A DNA stretch of 24,971 bases from assembly GCA_009801015.1 (NCBI GenBank), contig VHZZ01006392.1, forward strand, positions 6,636 through 31,606, read 5' to 3'. Of this stretch, positions 1-10,800 are shown piece by piece; position 1 is the stretch's first letter; each line of letters begins with the position of its first letter. Made by a program: the position numbers and the translations under genes. This stretch comes from Silene noctiflora (Eukaryota > Streptophyta > Magnoliopsida > Caryophyllales > Caryophyllaceae). The notes beneath the pieces are model-generated. The model was not told the DNA's origin. It made no database searches and saw nothing but the letters and a program-made list of their open reading frames with translations.

Positions 1-662
1 GTTTGCGTCTTTACTTAATTTTAGCTTTGAAATCATGCTCTGAATCTCAATTAATATTAAAGTTTGCGTCTTTACTTAATTTTAGCTTTGAAATCTTTCT
101 CTGGATCTCAATTAATATTACAGTTTGCGTCTCTACTTAATTTTGTTTTGAAATCATGCTCTGGGTCTCAATTATAGATTACAGTTTGCGTCTTTACTTA
201 ATTTAGTTTAGAAATCATGCTCTGGGTTTCAATTATAGATTACAGTTTGCGCCTTTACTTAAATTTTAGCATTGAAATCATGCCCTGGGTCTCAATTATA
301 GACTAAAGTTTGCGTCTTTACTTAATTTTTAGCTTTGAAATCATGCTTTGGGTCTCAATTATAGATTACACTTTGCGTCTTTACTTAATTTTAGTTTCAA
401 AATTATGTTGTGGGTCTGAACTATAGATTACAGTTTGCGGCTTTACCAAATGTTAGTTTTGAAATCTTGCTCTGGGTCTCAATTATAGAGTGAAGTTTGC
501 GTCTTTACTTTATTCTAGCTTTGAAATCATGTAATTTTTAGCTTTAAAATCATGCTCTCAATCTCAGTTAATATTAAGGTTCGTTTCTTTACTTAATTAT
601 AACCTTATAATCATGGCTTTGGATCTTAACTATATATTTAAAGTTTGCATTTTTACTTAAAA
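1..662. repeat. 61-bp minisatellite array, about 10 copies
   Basis: Tandem repeat of a 61-63 bp unit. Units start near 1, 62, 123, 184, 245, 308, 371, 433, 495, 579 and 643. Each begins with GTTTGCGTCTTTACTTAA and contains AGCTTTGAAATCATGCTCTG followed by a CTCAATTA stretch. The first eight units are regular and similar. The last ones are degenerate, with a short internal duplication at about 518-555, and the last is truncated. The array starts exactly at the window edge, so it probably continues upstream. No coding function is seen. Confidence 0.95.
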
Positions 663-1340
663 ATTCTATTTAATACAATCCCGAAATTTTTCCACAAATC
701 TGAAATCTCCTTTTCCTCATCGAACATGGTTTGAAAATTTCCCCATTACCATATTTCTGTAAAGTAAGAAACTTTTTAAAAAATTTGGATTGTCTTAAGG
801 TAACTAGGTAGTAATATATTTTATGCAGCATTGTCTAGCTTGGCTTTCCTAGGCTTTTAGCTTCTTCATTCCTGCTCTGCTTTATGAAAAATTCTTTTGC
901 CCCCGGGAGGACCGCCCTCCTTACACCTAAAGGCAATACACCAAATAGAATATTATAAAGGCTTATGTGTAAGGAGGACGGTTCTCAATAATACGAGGAG
1001 GGTTGATAGTGAAGGGCTTCATGCTAGTGTGTTTTATTCCCTGTAATAGTATTTCTTGATGTCATTCCATGCTCAATTTTGTATCATTACTTAATTTTAG
1101 CTTTAAAACAGTAATTCCAAGTTATTAGGTCTAATCTCCATACCAACTTCACTCTTACAGAAGGGTTTTTGCTTAATCTTTGCCCATACAGTGGCAATAA
1201 TGGCATTAAACATCACTAATGATCAACTTTTTTCCGTCTTTCTTACTTGACTATTATGCCATTTCTTTCAATAGAACATAGACTAATTGTTGGTAATTGT
1301 ATTCGGCTCTGAGCAGGCAAGGTTGTTGGTGATTGCTTGC
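663..1340. other. spacer between the minisatellite and the F-box remnant
   Basis: No gene is seen. It contains an imperfect inverted repeat (911-926 and 967-982) and, at 1087-1104, a stray half unit of the upstream minisatellite. I looked here for the F-box domain expected in front of the LRR part of the downstream gene and did not find one. Confidence 0.6.
911..982. repeat. inverted repeat / hairpin
   Basis: ACCGCCCTCCTTACAC at 911-926 pairs with GTGTAAGGAGGACGGT at 967-982, with 15 of 16 positions complementary around a 40-bp AT-rich loop. This could be the remnant of a small TIR element. No target-site duplication is obvious. Confidence 0.6.
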
Positions 1341-2704
1341 TTTGTCAAGTATATAAATTGGATCAATCAAGGTAGTGGATTTGCACTGTAGCCCATGCAT
1401 CGACACATTCAGAGTTGCCTTCAGATTTGATGGGAGTGATGCTCATCACATCGACAAATGGGTTAGATTTGCTCTATTGAAAAAAGTTCAGAACCTGGAG
1501 CTGAACTTGTTCTCTGAGGAAGTTGTATACACTATTGGATTCAATATTCGGAAGCAGTCCGTGTCTGTCGGTGATAACAGCATCAATTTCCTCAAATCCC
1601 TTCATTTGACTAGCATTAATGTAACTGGAGATATTATTGAATACTTATTGTCTTATTGTCACGGTGTAGTCTCTTGGAAAGGCTATATGTTGAACGCTCA
1701 CGAACACTTGTGAGATTGAAGGTTGCCAGTTTATCTGGCAAGTTGAAGCAGTTGGCAATACATTGTTGCCGGAATTTAGAAAAACTTGAGATTGATGCTA
1801 CCAATCTCATATATTTTGAATATTTCCCTACAAATGCCTGTACTAATTTAGTGTTCACAAGCATGCCGGTGTTCATTGAAGCACGTTTTGGTGGGAATTG
1901 TGTTGGTTTCGATAACACAATCATTCATGATATCTCACACTTTGCAGCACCGATCTCCAAGCTTTCCTTCAATCTGATGGTCAGTGTTTTGGTGGTTACT
2001 CGTAATTTATGCCTCATGAAGTTGAGTTAGGACCCGTGTTTTGGGCCACTATTAACCAAAAAGATTTTAGTAGCTTACAGTGATCCTTTTCCGTGACTTA
2101 GAATCGTGGGATCCCTACTGGAGTTCTGCCCTCTTTCTGCAATCTAAAGCAGTTGAATTTGCTAGTTGATGGCGATGTGGAGTTTGACCTTGTAGCCATA
2201 ACACAGTTTTTGAAGGCATGCCCAGTGCTGCGCAGATTTAAGTTGGAGGTAATAGTCTACTTACAAGTTAATATTGTTGTATCATCATCTTAAAGTTGCT
2301 CTCTAATCCTTGAATGTTGTGTCGGACACGTGTACGGTTCTTGAAGTGAAGTTGAACTTTCTTTCATTCACACTTCATATATTTATTTGACTGTTGCAAG
2401 TGATTGATTCAAAGATGTTTATTCCAAAATGTTGAGAAAATGGATATGTTGCTTGTTTGGAGTTGGTGAATCAACTGAAGTCGATCAATTATTTGATGAT
2501 TGCTAACAATTCAGAGTTCACGTCGATTTCTTTGGCTTTGCATTGCAATTAAACAGATTTTTAATCTCGCAGATTGCATGGCATAGTGACGATGATTATC
2601 TGTGGAAGGAGGCTTATGAGCTGCGGAAAATGGACCTATCTAGCGGGAATGCAATACGAGATAATGTCGAGTTTGAGAAGGTGTTTGGGTGGGAGTACTT
2701 TTAA
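1341..2704 (+). pseudogene. F-box/LRR/FBD-type protein fragment, decayed
   Basis: The translated pieces resemble the LRR part of plant F-box/FBD/LRR proteins, which are substrate receptors of SCF ubiquitin ligases. Pieces in order: FVKYINWINQ at 1341-1370; a stretch reading VVDLHCSPCIDTFRVAFRFD and on to the WVRFALLKKVQNLEL motif (1372-1652); then LSRCSLLERLYVERS and an LRR stretch to about 1980; an exon 2102-2248 with FLKACPVLRRFKLE; and a last exon 2573-2704 ending VFGWEYF and a stop. Splice sites bound the last two exons (AG at 2100, GT at 2249, AG at 2571). Two lesions break the frame: one extra base at about 1371, and an 8-bp tandem duplication at 1645-1660. No F-box domain lies upstream in the window, so the 5' end is missing too. 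Family assignment is confident; inactivity is strongly suggested. The intron after about 1980 is uncertain. Confidence 0.75.
1645..1660 (+). repeat. 8-bp tandem duplication inside the F-box remnant
   Basis: TTATTGTC occurs twice in tandem (1645-1652 and 1653-1660). Removing one copy would join EYLLS to RCSLLERL in one frame, which is the usual LRR pattern of this family, so the duplication is the frame-breaking event. Confidence 0.85.
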
Positions 2705-3367
2705 GCAGTGGAACACATAGAGGTAGGGCGTGATAGATAAACCATCTCAACCAAAACCTTAAGGTGATGGTTATAAATATATTCCTATTAGGGCGGACAA
2801 CTCATCCAAATCAGTAGTTGGGTTTAACGGCTGTGATGCGGACGTTGCTCTAATACTTTTTCTCGTGGTTTTCGAGTGTAATCTTGAGACCATAATATGC
2901 GACCCTAAACGTTTTTGCGATCGTCCGGTTGTTGAGGTTATTGAAGCTTCCAAAAGTCGGCTGCTAAACTTAGGAATCTTACTCCGCCTAAGATAAGTCT
3001 AGTTATTAACTAAGAGCTTATTTGGATGAGGGGGTTTTGGGAGGGAACTTAAATCCCCATTTTGTTAGTTCTCGTGTGTAAACGGCAAAGCGTATGGGCG
3101 GGAGTGGAGGGAGTATATATTATTAAATTTGAAAAAACGTGTCTCGTGTGTTTATCGAGTACAGTTTTGTGTGATACTTTTTTCTCCATTAATTCCTCTT
3201 TGATTGTTCTCGTGTGTAAACTATTGCAATGTTCGTCTATTACCCAACCCAATTGCATTTTTTCGTAATAAACTAACGCAACCTATGCAACGCGCAACCA
3301 CCACCAGCTCCGAATACTCTAGAGGGGGTAATAGGAACTCCTCCTCCTCAATATTCACGTCTTATTA
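2705..3367. other. spacer, no gene seen
   Basis: Probably starts with the 3' flank of the F-box remnant. The phrase GTTCTCGTGTGTAAAC occurs twice (about 3068-3083 and 3205-3220). Short open frames on both strands overlap one another, lack family resemblance and are taken as chance. Confidence 0.5.
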
Positions 3368-3369
3368 TA

Positions 3370-3515
3370 CTCCCTCCGTTCCGGTCACAAAAACCAAGAA
3401 AAGAGTTGGAGGCAGATCAAATTGCTCATCAAATGCAATTTTATAATAGAAAGGACAACAATTAATTGAGACATCCAAAATAAAATAGGACAACAAATCA
3501 CCGGGACGGAGAGAG
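3370..3515. mobile_element. Stowaway-type MITE (146 bp)
   Basis: Terminal inverted repeats CTCCCTCCGTTCCGGT (left) and ACCGGGACGGAGAGAG (right), flanked by the TA dinucleotide at 3368-3369 and 3516-3517. This is the target-site duplication typical of Tc1/mariner-related Stowaway MITEs. Inside are the common GGACAACAA blocks shared with the elements at 7053 and 18680. Non-coding; needs a transposase in trans. Confidence 0.9.
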
Positions 3516-3561
3516 TACTTCCCACAAAAATAGTGTTCTCGTAGTTTTCCAAAATGAGTTA

Positions 3562-3765
3562 GGCCCTGTTTTTTTGGACTGAAACGGATCTGATCTGAAC
3601 TGAACTAAACTTATAGGATCTAAATTGAACTTATAGAATCTGAACTGAACTGAACTTATAGGATATGAACTAAACTGAACTTATAAGATATGAACTGAAC
3701 TTATAGAATCTGAACTGAACTTATAAAATTTGAACTGAAGTGACTAAGTCCAAAATAACATGGCC
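3562..3765. mobile_element. Tourist/Harbinger-like MITE with an internal tandem array
   Basis: The ends are inverted repeats: GGCCCTGTTTTTTTGGACT at 3562-3580 and, reversed, GGCCATGTTATTTTGGACT ending at 3765. TTA is duplicated on both sides (3559-3561 and 3766-3768). A 3-bp TTA/TAA target duplication is typical of PIF/Harbinger (Tourist) MITEs. The interior is almost wholly a 20/25-bp tandem repeat (see next entry). The element ends about 100 bp before the start codon of the b561 gene, so it may lie in its promoter. Confidence 0.85.
3590..3737. repeat. tandem repeat within the MITE, about 7 copies of 20/25 bp
   Basis: Core unit GATCTGAACTGAACTTATAG, with copies lengthened by an extra GAACT step. 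About seven copies fill the interior of the MITE between its terminal inverted repeats. Confidence 0.85.
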
Positions 3766-3867
3766 TTACTATTAAAATCTACACTGTTAAAAACAAATTA
3801 AAATCTACAAACAGTCTCCAGTCAGTCCAGTTTCCTCAACCATTTTCAAATAAAAAAAATTGGAGAG

Positions 3868-6520
3868 ATGTCCTCATCTTCCACATTTATAATCCTTACA
3901 TTTGCCAGAATATCAGCTGCTTTAGTTGCACTTCTTGTTCTTACATGGGCTCTTACTTTCAAGACCAGCTTCTCTCCTGACTCTCCCTTTTCTCAACACA
4001 AGTTCATTTATAATGTAACTAAATCCACTTCCTCCTTCATTCCCATTATCCCATATCACAGAATAAAATCGTCTTACAGTATGAGACAGTCTTACATTTT
4101 GAGCTAATGATGGTGTTGTTTATTACTAACAGGTGTTGCATCCTTTGTTAATGGTTATTGGGTTCATCATTATTAGTGGAGAAGGTAATAGCTAAAACTC
4201 ATTAACTCCATATTTTTTACACAGTAAGACCGTCCCACATTATGAGACTGTCTCGTAGAATAATTACTGATTTTGTTTTATTGTGCAATTTTTAATGCAA
4301 ATTGAGGGGAATTATTAATGGGATTTTGTTAATTTTTATGAATGTTAGCAATATTGGTACATAGATGGATGCCAGGGTCAAGAAATGTGAAGAAAACAGT
4401 GCATTTGGGAATGCAAGGATTGGCATTGGGTTGTGGAGTATTTGGGATTTGGACTAAATTTTATGGAAATAATGGGATTGTTGCTAATTTCTACAGCTTA
4501 CATTCTTGGATGGGTTTGATTTGTATCTTCCTCTTTGCCATTCAGGTATTCATACTCGTCCTTATAGATTCTGTTTGATAAAACTAGCTCGTCCTTATAG
4601 GTTCTGTTTGATAAAACTAGCCGAAAAGATAACTAAATGTCGATTATGGAGTGAACAATTTTAGTGCTGCATATGGCTGAGTTGCTACTTGCAAGAGACA
4701 AGGGAGTAGTGGTCCAGTTGAACAGTTTCATACTTTTATGATTCAGATGCCGGCCACAACACTCTTTATAGTCTTTACTCTTGGTATCCTAAGGATACAA
4801 AAGTAGTTTTGTCTCGGGTTGCGAATTACTCCCTTCCATCCAAATCAAAGGTAACACTTTTGTTTTGGCACTTAGGGAATCTTTGATATTATTCTTAATC
4901 TATAATACAAAATATATTCATGTGAGATCTTGTTTGATTTATCGTCATTAATGCTATATGGATATCAAATTTTTATAATTTTTAATAATGTGTAGCTAAA
5001 GATATTCGCATTGCAAAACGTGCCTCGACAAGTGTGATAAAACAAATGTTACCTTTGGTTTGAATGAGAGGGAGTATAAGTTTGTTTCCGAAAATACCCA
5101 TATACTCGTATAATGAAGTACTCCGTAAAATGATACCAAAACATTATATTATGTACTCGTAACATATTGTTTATGTATCAAAAGATACTCAAAAGATAAA
5201 TAAAGTATTACGAAGTACTCCGTATATACTTAATTCTTTTTCTCTTCGAGACTCTGTATCTACATTATCTAAAATATAGGGTTAAATTATGACTCTTTTA
5301 ATGGTGGTCCCACCGCTAATTGGCTGTGATTTTTTTTTGTGATTATTAAATTATAATATTTGCATATTTTTTTTTTTTTGCCATAACAAGAAAATTATAA
5401 TATTTGCATATTTTTTTTTTTTTTGCCATAACAAGATGTGAGAAAATAATTTCTTTTTAATACACACTCAAATAGGGGATTTTTTGCATATTTATGTAAT
5501 TATGTTCAACAAAACCAAAATTTTTTTATTGGAAATTTGGCAATTTTAACAAAATTATGTAATTTTATAGATAAATTATTTTTCAATATTTGTAATTTTA
5601 AAAGATAATTGATTTTTCAATATTTGTACGGTATTAATTAGTAGTTTAAATTAAGGTACATATCCGTGCAATTTTGTTACACGAGTTTAAAACTAGTTTA
5701 CTATGATAGGATAGTTTGGTGTCAACTTGGATAGTTAATTCTATAGATGATTCTTTGCTTCCACGTACATCAAAAGGATACACATGGGTTATTTAAGACC
5801 ATTAAAGACTTCAGCTCAGAGCTACTGTAATCCCAAAAATGTTCCAAATTGGGGTTGACCCATGCTCTTATCATGGTAACATGTCTTGGGTAAAACAATC
5901 AAAAAGTTATTTTTTTTTTTTTTTGTATTATTCATTTGTTTATCTTTTATATTAATTGTTAACAGTATTTTTATCCACCAAAGTTGACTGGTATGAGTGG
6001 TAAAGACTTTCATCTCTTAAACAAGCGGTCAGGAATTCGACTCGGTAGGGATACTCCTGGTCAACACCAAAAAAAAAAAAAAAAAACAGACAGTACCTAC
6101 AGACAGTACCTCCTCCAAGGAGGGAGTAACTTGAATGATAATGATAAGGTTCTAACTGTTTGTTTAGAATTTCGCCTTCTTATTTTGTTGATGCAGTGGA
6201 TAACGGGTTTTTTGAGCTTCTGGCACAGAGGAGAGGTGCGGAGAGCAAGAATGACGATTCTGCCTTGGCATGTTTTCGTAGGCCTATACACTTACGGTTT
6301 AGCTGTCGCAACTGCAGAAACAGGTCTGCTTGAGAAATTAACCTTCATACAAACTACGAGAAACGTTTCAAGACACGGTTCAGAGTCGTTCCTAGTGAAT
6401 GGTCTCGGGCTAGGACTTGCACTACTCGGTGGTGCTGTCATTTTGGGTGCTATTTCACCTAGACCACAGCAGCACGTAACGAATTCAGCTAAGCTCCGAT
6501 ACTCAAACGACAAATACTAG
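3868..6520 (+). CDS. CYB561D: cytochrome b561, transmembrane ascorbate ferrireductase 4-like
   Basis: Di-heme membrane protein passing electrons from cytosolic ascorbate across a membrane to an acceptor such as monodehydroascorbate or ferric chelates (family knowledge). Exons 3868-4014, 4133-4184, 4349-4545 and 6197-6520 join with intact phases and GT-AG borders into 239 aa, the usual length. Six hydrophobic segments lie at roughly 7-30, 50-70, 86-105, 117-138, 155-175 and 190-212. Four histidines fit the heme ligands: H52 (in VLHPLLM), H85 (TVHLGMQG), H118 (LHSWMG) and H157 (LPWHVF). Further family signatures are ISGEAILVHRW and PGSRNVKK. Intron 3 (1651 bp) is stretched by a Stowaway element, a tandem duplication and a SINE, the last ending about 110 bp before exon 4. 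The subfamily (Arabidopsis At1g26100 type) is from memory and less sure than the family. The membrane, tonoplast or plasma membrane, cannot be told from sequence. A possible polyadenylation signal AATAAA lies at 6622. Confidence 0.93.
4829..5074. mobile_element. Stowaway-type MITE in b561 intron 3 (246 bp)
   Basis: Left end CTCCCTTCCATCCAAATCAA continuing into AGGTAACA. Right end is the inverse, with TGTTACCTTTGGTTTGAATG followed by AGAGGGAG. TA flanks both sides (4827-4828 and 5075-5076). The ends differ from the GTCCCGGTCA family seen elsewhere in the window, so this is a second Stowaway family. Confidence 0.88.
5348..5435. repeat. 44-bp tandem duplication with poly(T)
   Basis: Two adjacent copies (5348-5390 and 5392-5435) of AAATTATAATATTTGCATAT, a run of T, then GCCATAACAAG. 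They are nearly identical apart from the T-run length, so the duplication is recent. It lies inside b561 intron 3. Confidence 0.85.
5986..6086 (+). mobile_element. tRNA-derived SINE (or its head) with poly(A) tail
   Basis: TGGTATGAGTGG at 5989-6000 resembles a Pol III A box, and GGAATTCGACTC at 6032-6043 resembles a B box with a spacing typical of tRNA-derived SINEs. An 18-base A tract follows at 6069-6086. Just after it the string ACAGACAGTACCT is repeated (about 6086-6112). A clear target-site duplication was not found. It sits in b561 intron 3, close to the exon 4 acceptor. Confidence 0.65.
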
Positions 6521-7050
6521 CTACTCCGTACTTGACAACTAAAGTTACTCGTATCCACTAATGAAGTTACAGAGTCAGAAGGTTACAATTAGAAAACATG
6601 CTAGAATTGGACTGTTGGATTAATAAATTTATGTAAAATGTACAAATGTAGATTTCTTTTTTTAACAAAAAATGATTTGTTTTTAAGAATTTAGGTCAAT
6701 TAATTGTATGATTGTAGTATATCTGGTATGTACGAAGGTCAGCAGTACAGCACTGAGCATGAATGCAATGCAGGACAACGACCAAGATTAGGTCATAGAT
6801 TTGTTTCAGATCACTTTTAAACGACATTTAATACTTTATTCATTTGTTTACCTATGTTGCTTCTTTCATTTTAAGGTAATTTACTAATCTTCATACCAAC
6901 TACGGAGTACCGTAATATTTATCTTTTGAAATATACGAGTTTATCCGAGTTAGAATTATACAAGTATACAAGAATTTTTATAATTGAAAATCGTTGTTTT
7001 TGTTAGCAGTGGCAGAGTCAAGATTTGAGCTTTGGAGGACAGATAAGTAA
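6521..7050. other. b561 3' flank and spacer
   Basis: Contains the likely 3' UTR of the b561 gene (AATAAA at 6622-6627) and two copies of the TACTCCGTA 9-mer (6522-6530, and reversed at 6901-6909). No gene is seen. Confidence 0.5.
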
Positions 7051-7052
7051 TA

Positions 7053-7260
7053 CTCCCTCCGTCCCGGTCATTTGTTGTCCTTTTCCATTTTGGGGTGTCT
7101 CAATCATTTGTTGTCCTTTCTATTTTAGGATTGCATTTGATGAGTAATTTGATCATTCACATTTAAATTGGTACACTTGTCATCTTATAATAGACCCTCT
7201 TCCCTTTCCTTGGTCTTTGTGCCAAAACAAAAGGACAACAATTGACTGGGACGGAGGGAG
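7053..7260. mobile_element. Stowaway-type MITE (208 bp)
   Basis: Left end CTCCCTCCGTCCCGGTCA, right end the inverse TGACTGGGACGGAGGGAG, with TA on both sides (7051-7052 and 7261-7262). TTTGTTGTCC blocks inside the left part and GGACAACAAT in the right part make long pairing arms. Same family as the elements at 3370 and 18680. Confidence 0.92.
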
Positions 7261-7334
7261 TAATATATAGTATACTCGAAAAAAATTCGAAAAATTTAAC
7301 TAAAAACTTTGAAAATCTCCACCGCTGTTTGTTA

Positions 7335-7424
7335 GCATTTCTTGAATGTTGATGAACAATGACTAAAAGAAAATCTATCGCATTTCTTGAATGTTGATGA
7401 ACAATGACTAAAAGAAAATCAATC
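7335..7424. repeat. 45-bp tandem duplication
   Basis: Two adjacent copies (7335-7379 and 7380-7424) beginning GCATTTCTTGAATGTTGATG, differing at one position (T versus A near the end). Non-coding spacer upstream of the SLH-domain gene. Confidence 0.92.
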
Positions 7425-7599
7425 GATAGAGTGAACCGGTAGCGCGTGTGTTGGCCAGTTTGTATCATACTGTCATGTTGCCTTCTATATACTCCATACG
7501 ATATTAACTCGTATCTTAAGATTCTTAACAAACTGAATCAACCATTCAACACATATAACATGAAGTTACAAACCATAGCATCATTTCTTAACTTAAGGA

Positions 7600-7705
7600 A
7601 TAGAGGTGACCAGCTTTACAGATCAGGCTATTGCCTCGACCCTTTCCCTAGGTCGGATTAGAGTTGGTCTAGCCAACAATAAACCCGACCTATGGTCACC
7701 TCTAT
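7600..7705. repeat. inverted repeat, 13-bp perfect arms
   Basis: ATAGAGGTGACCA at 7600-7612 and its exact reverse complement TGGTCACCTCTAT at 7693-7705 enclose 80 bp that include CCTAGGTCGG and CCCGACCTA, which also pair. It looks like a short foldback or TIR element in the 5' flank of the SLH gene. No clear target duplication. Confidence 0.7.
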
Positions 7706-7869
7706 CCATGAGTCGGTATCGTTTTGATCGGGTCGAATTTAATTTAGGGATTATATTTACTTTTCTCGAGTCCAAGTTTGAATAATATTTGGCAAGTTGG
7801 CAACAAAGCCACACTGCCAGTCATCAGTCAAAACCTCCCATTCAACCACCCTAAACAAATCAATCGACG

Positions 7870-10800
7870 ATGCTCACAACGCTGATCCCTCACCCTCCCA
7901 CATCCCTCTCTCTCCTCACCACCCACGGCCGCCACCACCACCGCCGTCACTCACTCTCCTCTCTCCGCCGCCGCCGTAACATAATCCTCTCTCATTTCTC
8001 TCTCCGCCGTTCCACCACCTTTCTCCGCCGCCCTTCCGCCGTTGCCGACGCCTTAACTTGGATTTCCGACGATGACCGCCTCGCCGCCGATCACTTTCGC
8101 GGATGGCTTCAGACTCCCCGCCCTCCTTCCACCGAACCCTCAGGTATTCCCCTTACATTATCATATAGCATTTCTAATTTAATTATGAATTGTATACTTA
8201 TTCCCATGTTTATTAGCCTAGTGGTTAAGACGGAGTTATCTCGAATCCCCTTCCCATTGGTGCTGGCCTTGTTGTGGCAAATTTGATGGCAAAAATGATT
8301 GCTGGAGGTTTGATGGGGATTTTTGTTGGTGTGTACTGTGTAGGAGGAGCATATCAAAGATTTTTGGTTGTCGGTGTCGGAACTTCAGTTGTTCTTCTGC
8401 TTGCTGTTCTAGCTCGCTTCTCAATTACCGTCAAGGGTAACACTATTTCCTTGATTTACTTTACTCCCTTCTTTGTTGTATAGTTGAGTGTATTGTTTAC
8501 AATTGGTTGGTTTTCAATGGAGTCAAAGGCTCGTTATTGATTGGTTCTCAATTACAATGGAATAAGTCATAGTGACTCATTGTATTGGTTGAGCTTCTTT
8601 TTATTACTAAGTAGAATGATGAAGCTTTCATTTTGCTTCATCTGGAAGCAACCTTTCTGTGTTCCTAATACCAACCCCCCTTACCTCGTAATTTGTAGGA
8701 CCTCTTGAGAGTTGAGGCACTTGCGTAATGCTCTTTTTATAATTTGCACTTGGTTGGCTTGATATGATGAAAGAGTTGGACTTACTAGTTTGATGTTCGG
8801 CAGTAATTACAGGTTCCAGGGCCAGGAACCATCTGATATGAATATCCAGATGTTGGTGGTTTGTTTAAAGGTTTTACTGCTTTAAATTTATGTTTTTGTT
8901 TTCTTTACAGGATTTAGATTGCCGTTATGGAGTTCATCTTCTAGTTTGACAGTGCCTGTTACGGTTGACGCTGAAGAATCCGGAACAGTTGATTACGATG
9001 CTGCTACTAGTGAACAACATACGGTATCTGAGACGGACGAGATCGAATCCCCTGACGTGGTTACTGAGCCTGTGATATCAGGTAGTACTACTCATACTAG
9101 AGCATAACAAATATTTTCAATGCTATGTTCTTTTGTTCGACACTTTTTTTTTCCAGTCAAGATGGCGAGGGGTGAGGAAGGAACTTCCATGAATAATACT
9201 CATAGAAAGTTTATTTTTCAGAAAAACCCCAACCTCGTATCATTACCGTCGCTCTGGATTCCACTCAGCAAGAAGCTGTGCATATGTTGAAGAAATTGAA
9301 GGTTTGTTTTCAGGAATATTTTCTTCACCTGCTTGCCACCTTTGTTATATTAGATACTTAGATATGGTGGGGGTATGATAGTTAGTTACCCTTGCAGTTG
9401 CTTTTACATTTTTGTTTTACTAAATCTTCTTATAACATTTTGTTTGTTTACTCTATTAATTAGGGGTAAGGTAACTTACACAATCTACGAGTGATGATAT
9501 GAATTTGTAAAGTTCATGCGGGTGTTTCGCCAGTTTCCAAAATGTCCACTTCGTATGACTAACATGGTTTTTCCTTTTGTTACCTGATTTTTCACTTTGG
9601 TTGTTTTTCACATGTCCTTACGACACTCCTTCTGTCATGATAGGCCAAACATATGGATTTTGATTTTTTTTTTTGATTTTTTATTTTTAAATCACCCCCA
9701 TGTATGGCTCGCAAACATTTATCCCTGTTCAATACTTGGAGCGGAGTCTGACTGATGTGGGTTTCACATTCCGGGATAGTAATTTTTTCACATTCTCATC
9801 TCCAGCAACCATAGGAACTTCATCTTTACCATATGTGCAGCCTCATGGATTTTTAGCACTCTCGATACTGATTTACCAAATTTTAATCTCGCGGTCTTCA
9901 TCTGTCATTTTAATCTCGCGGTCTTCATTCTGCTGACTTGATAAGGTGATACTTATTCTTATCATGGACGTCATAGCAACATAATGAAAAGTTCTGTAGT
10001 CAGCATATTGCATCTACGGCTCTACTGGTCCAGCCCACCCCAATTTTTCTGCCAGGATTAGGCAGATATTGCTTTGCTTCATATCAGTGGGGGTTCTTTT
10101 CCCCCTCTCTTTCTCCTCCCATATACTCTCCCTTTCTTTGTTTCTTGTAAAAACCTCAAAGAGTGCCAGGCTCCTGTGCCTGCATAAAACTTGGTTTGAG
10201 TTCTGAGCATAGGTATCTGAAACGTGGTTAAGGTATGCAGATTATAGATGATGATCTTAAGGCTGATGAACTCTGCACACGTAGAGATTATGCAAGATGG
10301 TTAGTAAGAGCTAGTTCATTGTTGGAAAGGTACCTTATCATTTCCCATTAACTCGCAGTTTTCTTGCGTTGCTTTGAGACATCACATTGATTATATGCTT
10401 ACAAACTTTACACCCCTATATTGCATGCTTCTATGCGTTTATTATACTTGTCTTATATTTGTAGGAACCCGAAATACAAAATAAGTACTGCAATAGCTCT
10501 TGGCGGGTCTTTCATATCTGCATATGAAGATGTGCCTCCTGGAGACCAAGATTTTAACTCTATTCAAGGTAATTATCAGGGCTAGACATTATGGAGCAAA
10601 ACTTCTTTTAATGCAAGAAATAACTGCTGTAACTGAATTTCAGCCCTAGCTGAAGCTGGTGTTGTGTCAAGCAAACTATCGCCAAAACATAGCTTCTATT
10701 TCTCTCCAGAAAGGTACTCATGGATCTAAGACTGAATTACAGGAGGTCTGGTCTTTATAGCTTTAACATATATATCTGTCAATATTGTAGATTTGTTTCA

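Noticed and set aside
1-662. Possible CRISPR array
   Set aside because: The units are contiguous with no distinct spacers, the sequence is a plant genome, and no cas-like gene is near. It is a minisatellite.
3204-3446. 80-codon open frame on the plus strand
   Set aside because: It ends inside the Stowaway MITE and shows no domain; a chance frame.
7163-7531. 122-codon open frame on the minus strand
   Set aside because: It spans a MITE end and a 45-bp tandem duplication, which produces the repeated peptide. No family resemblance.
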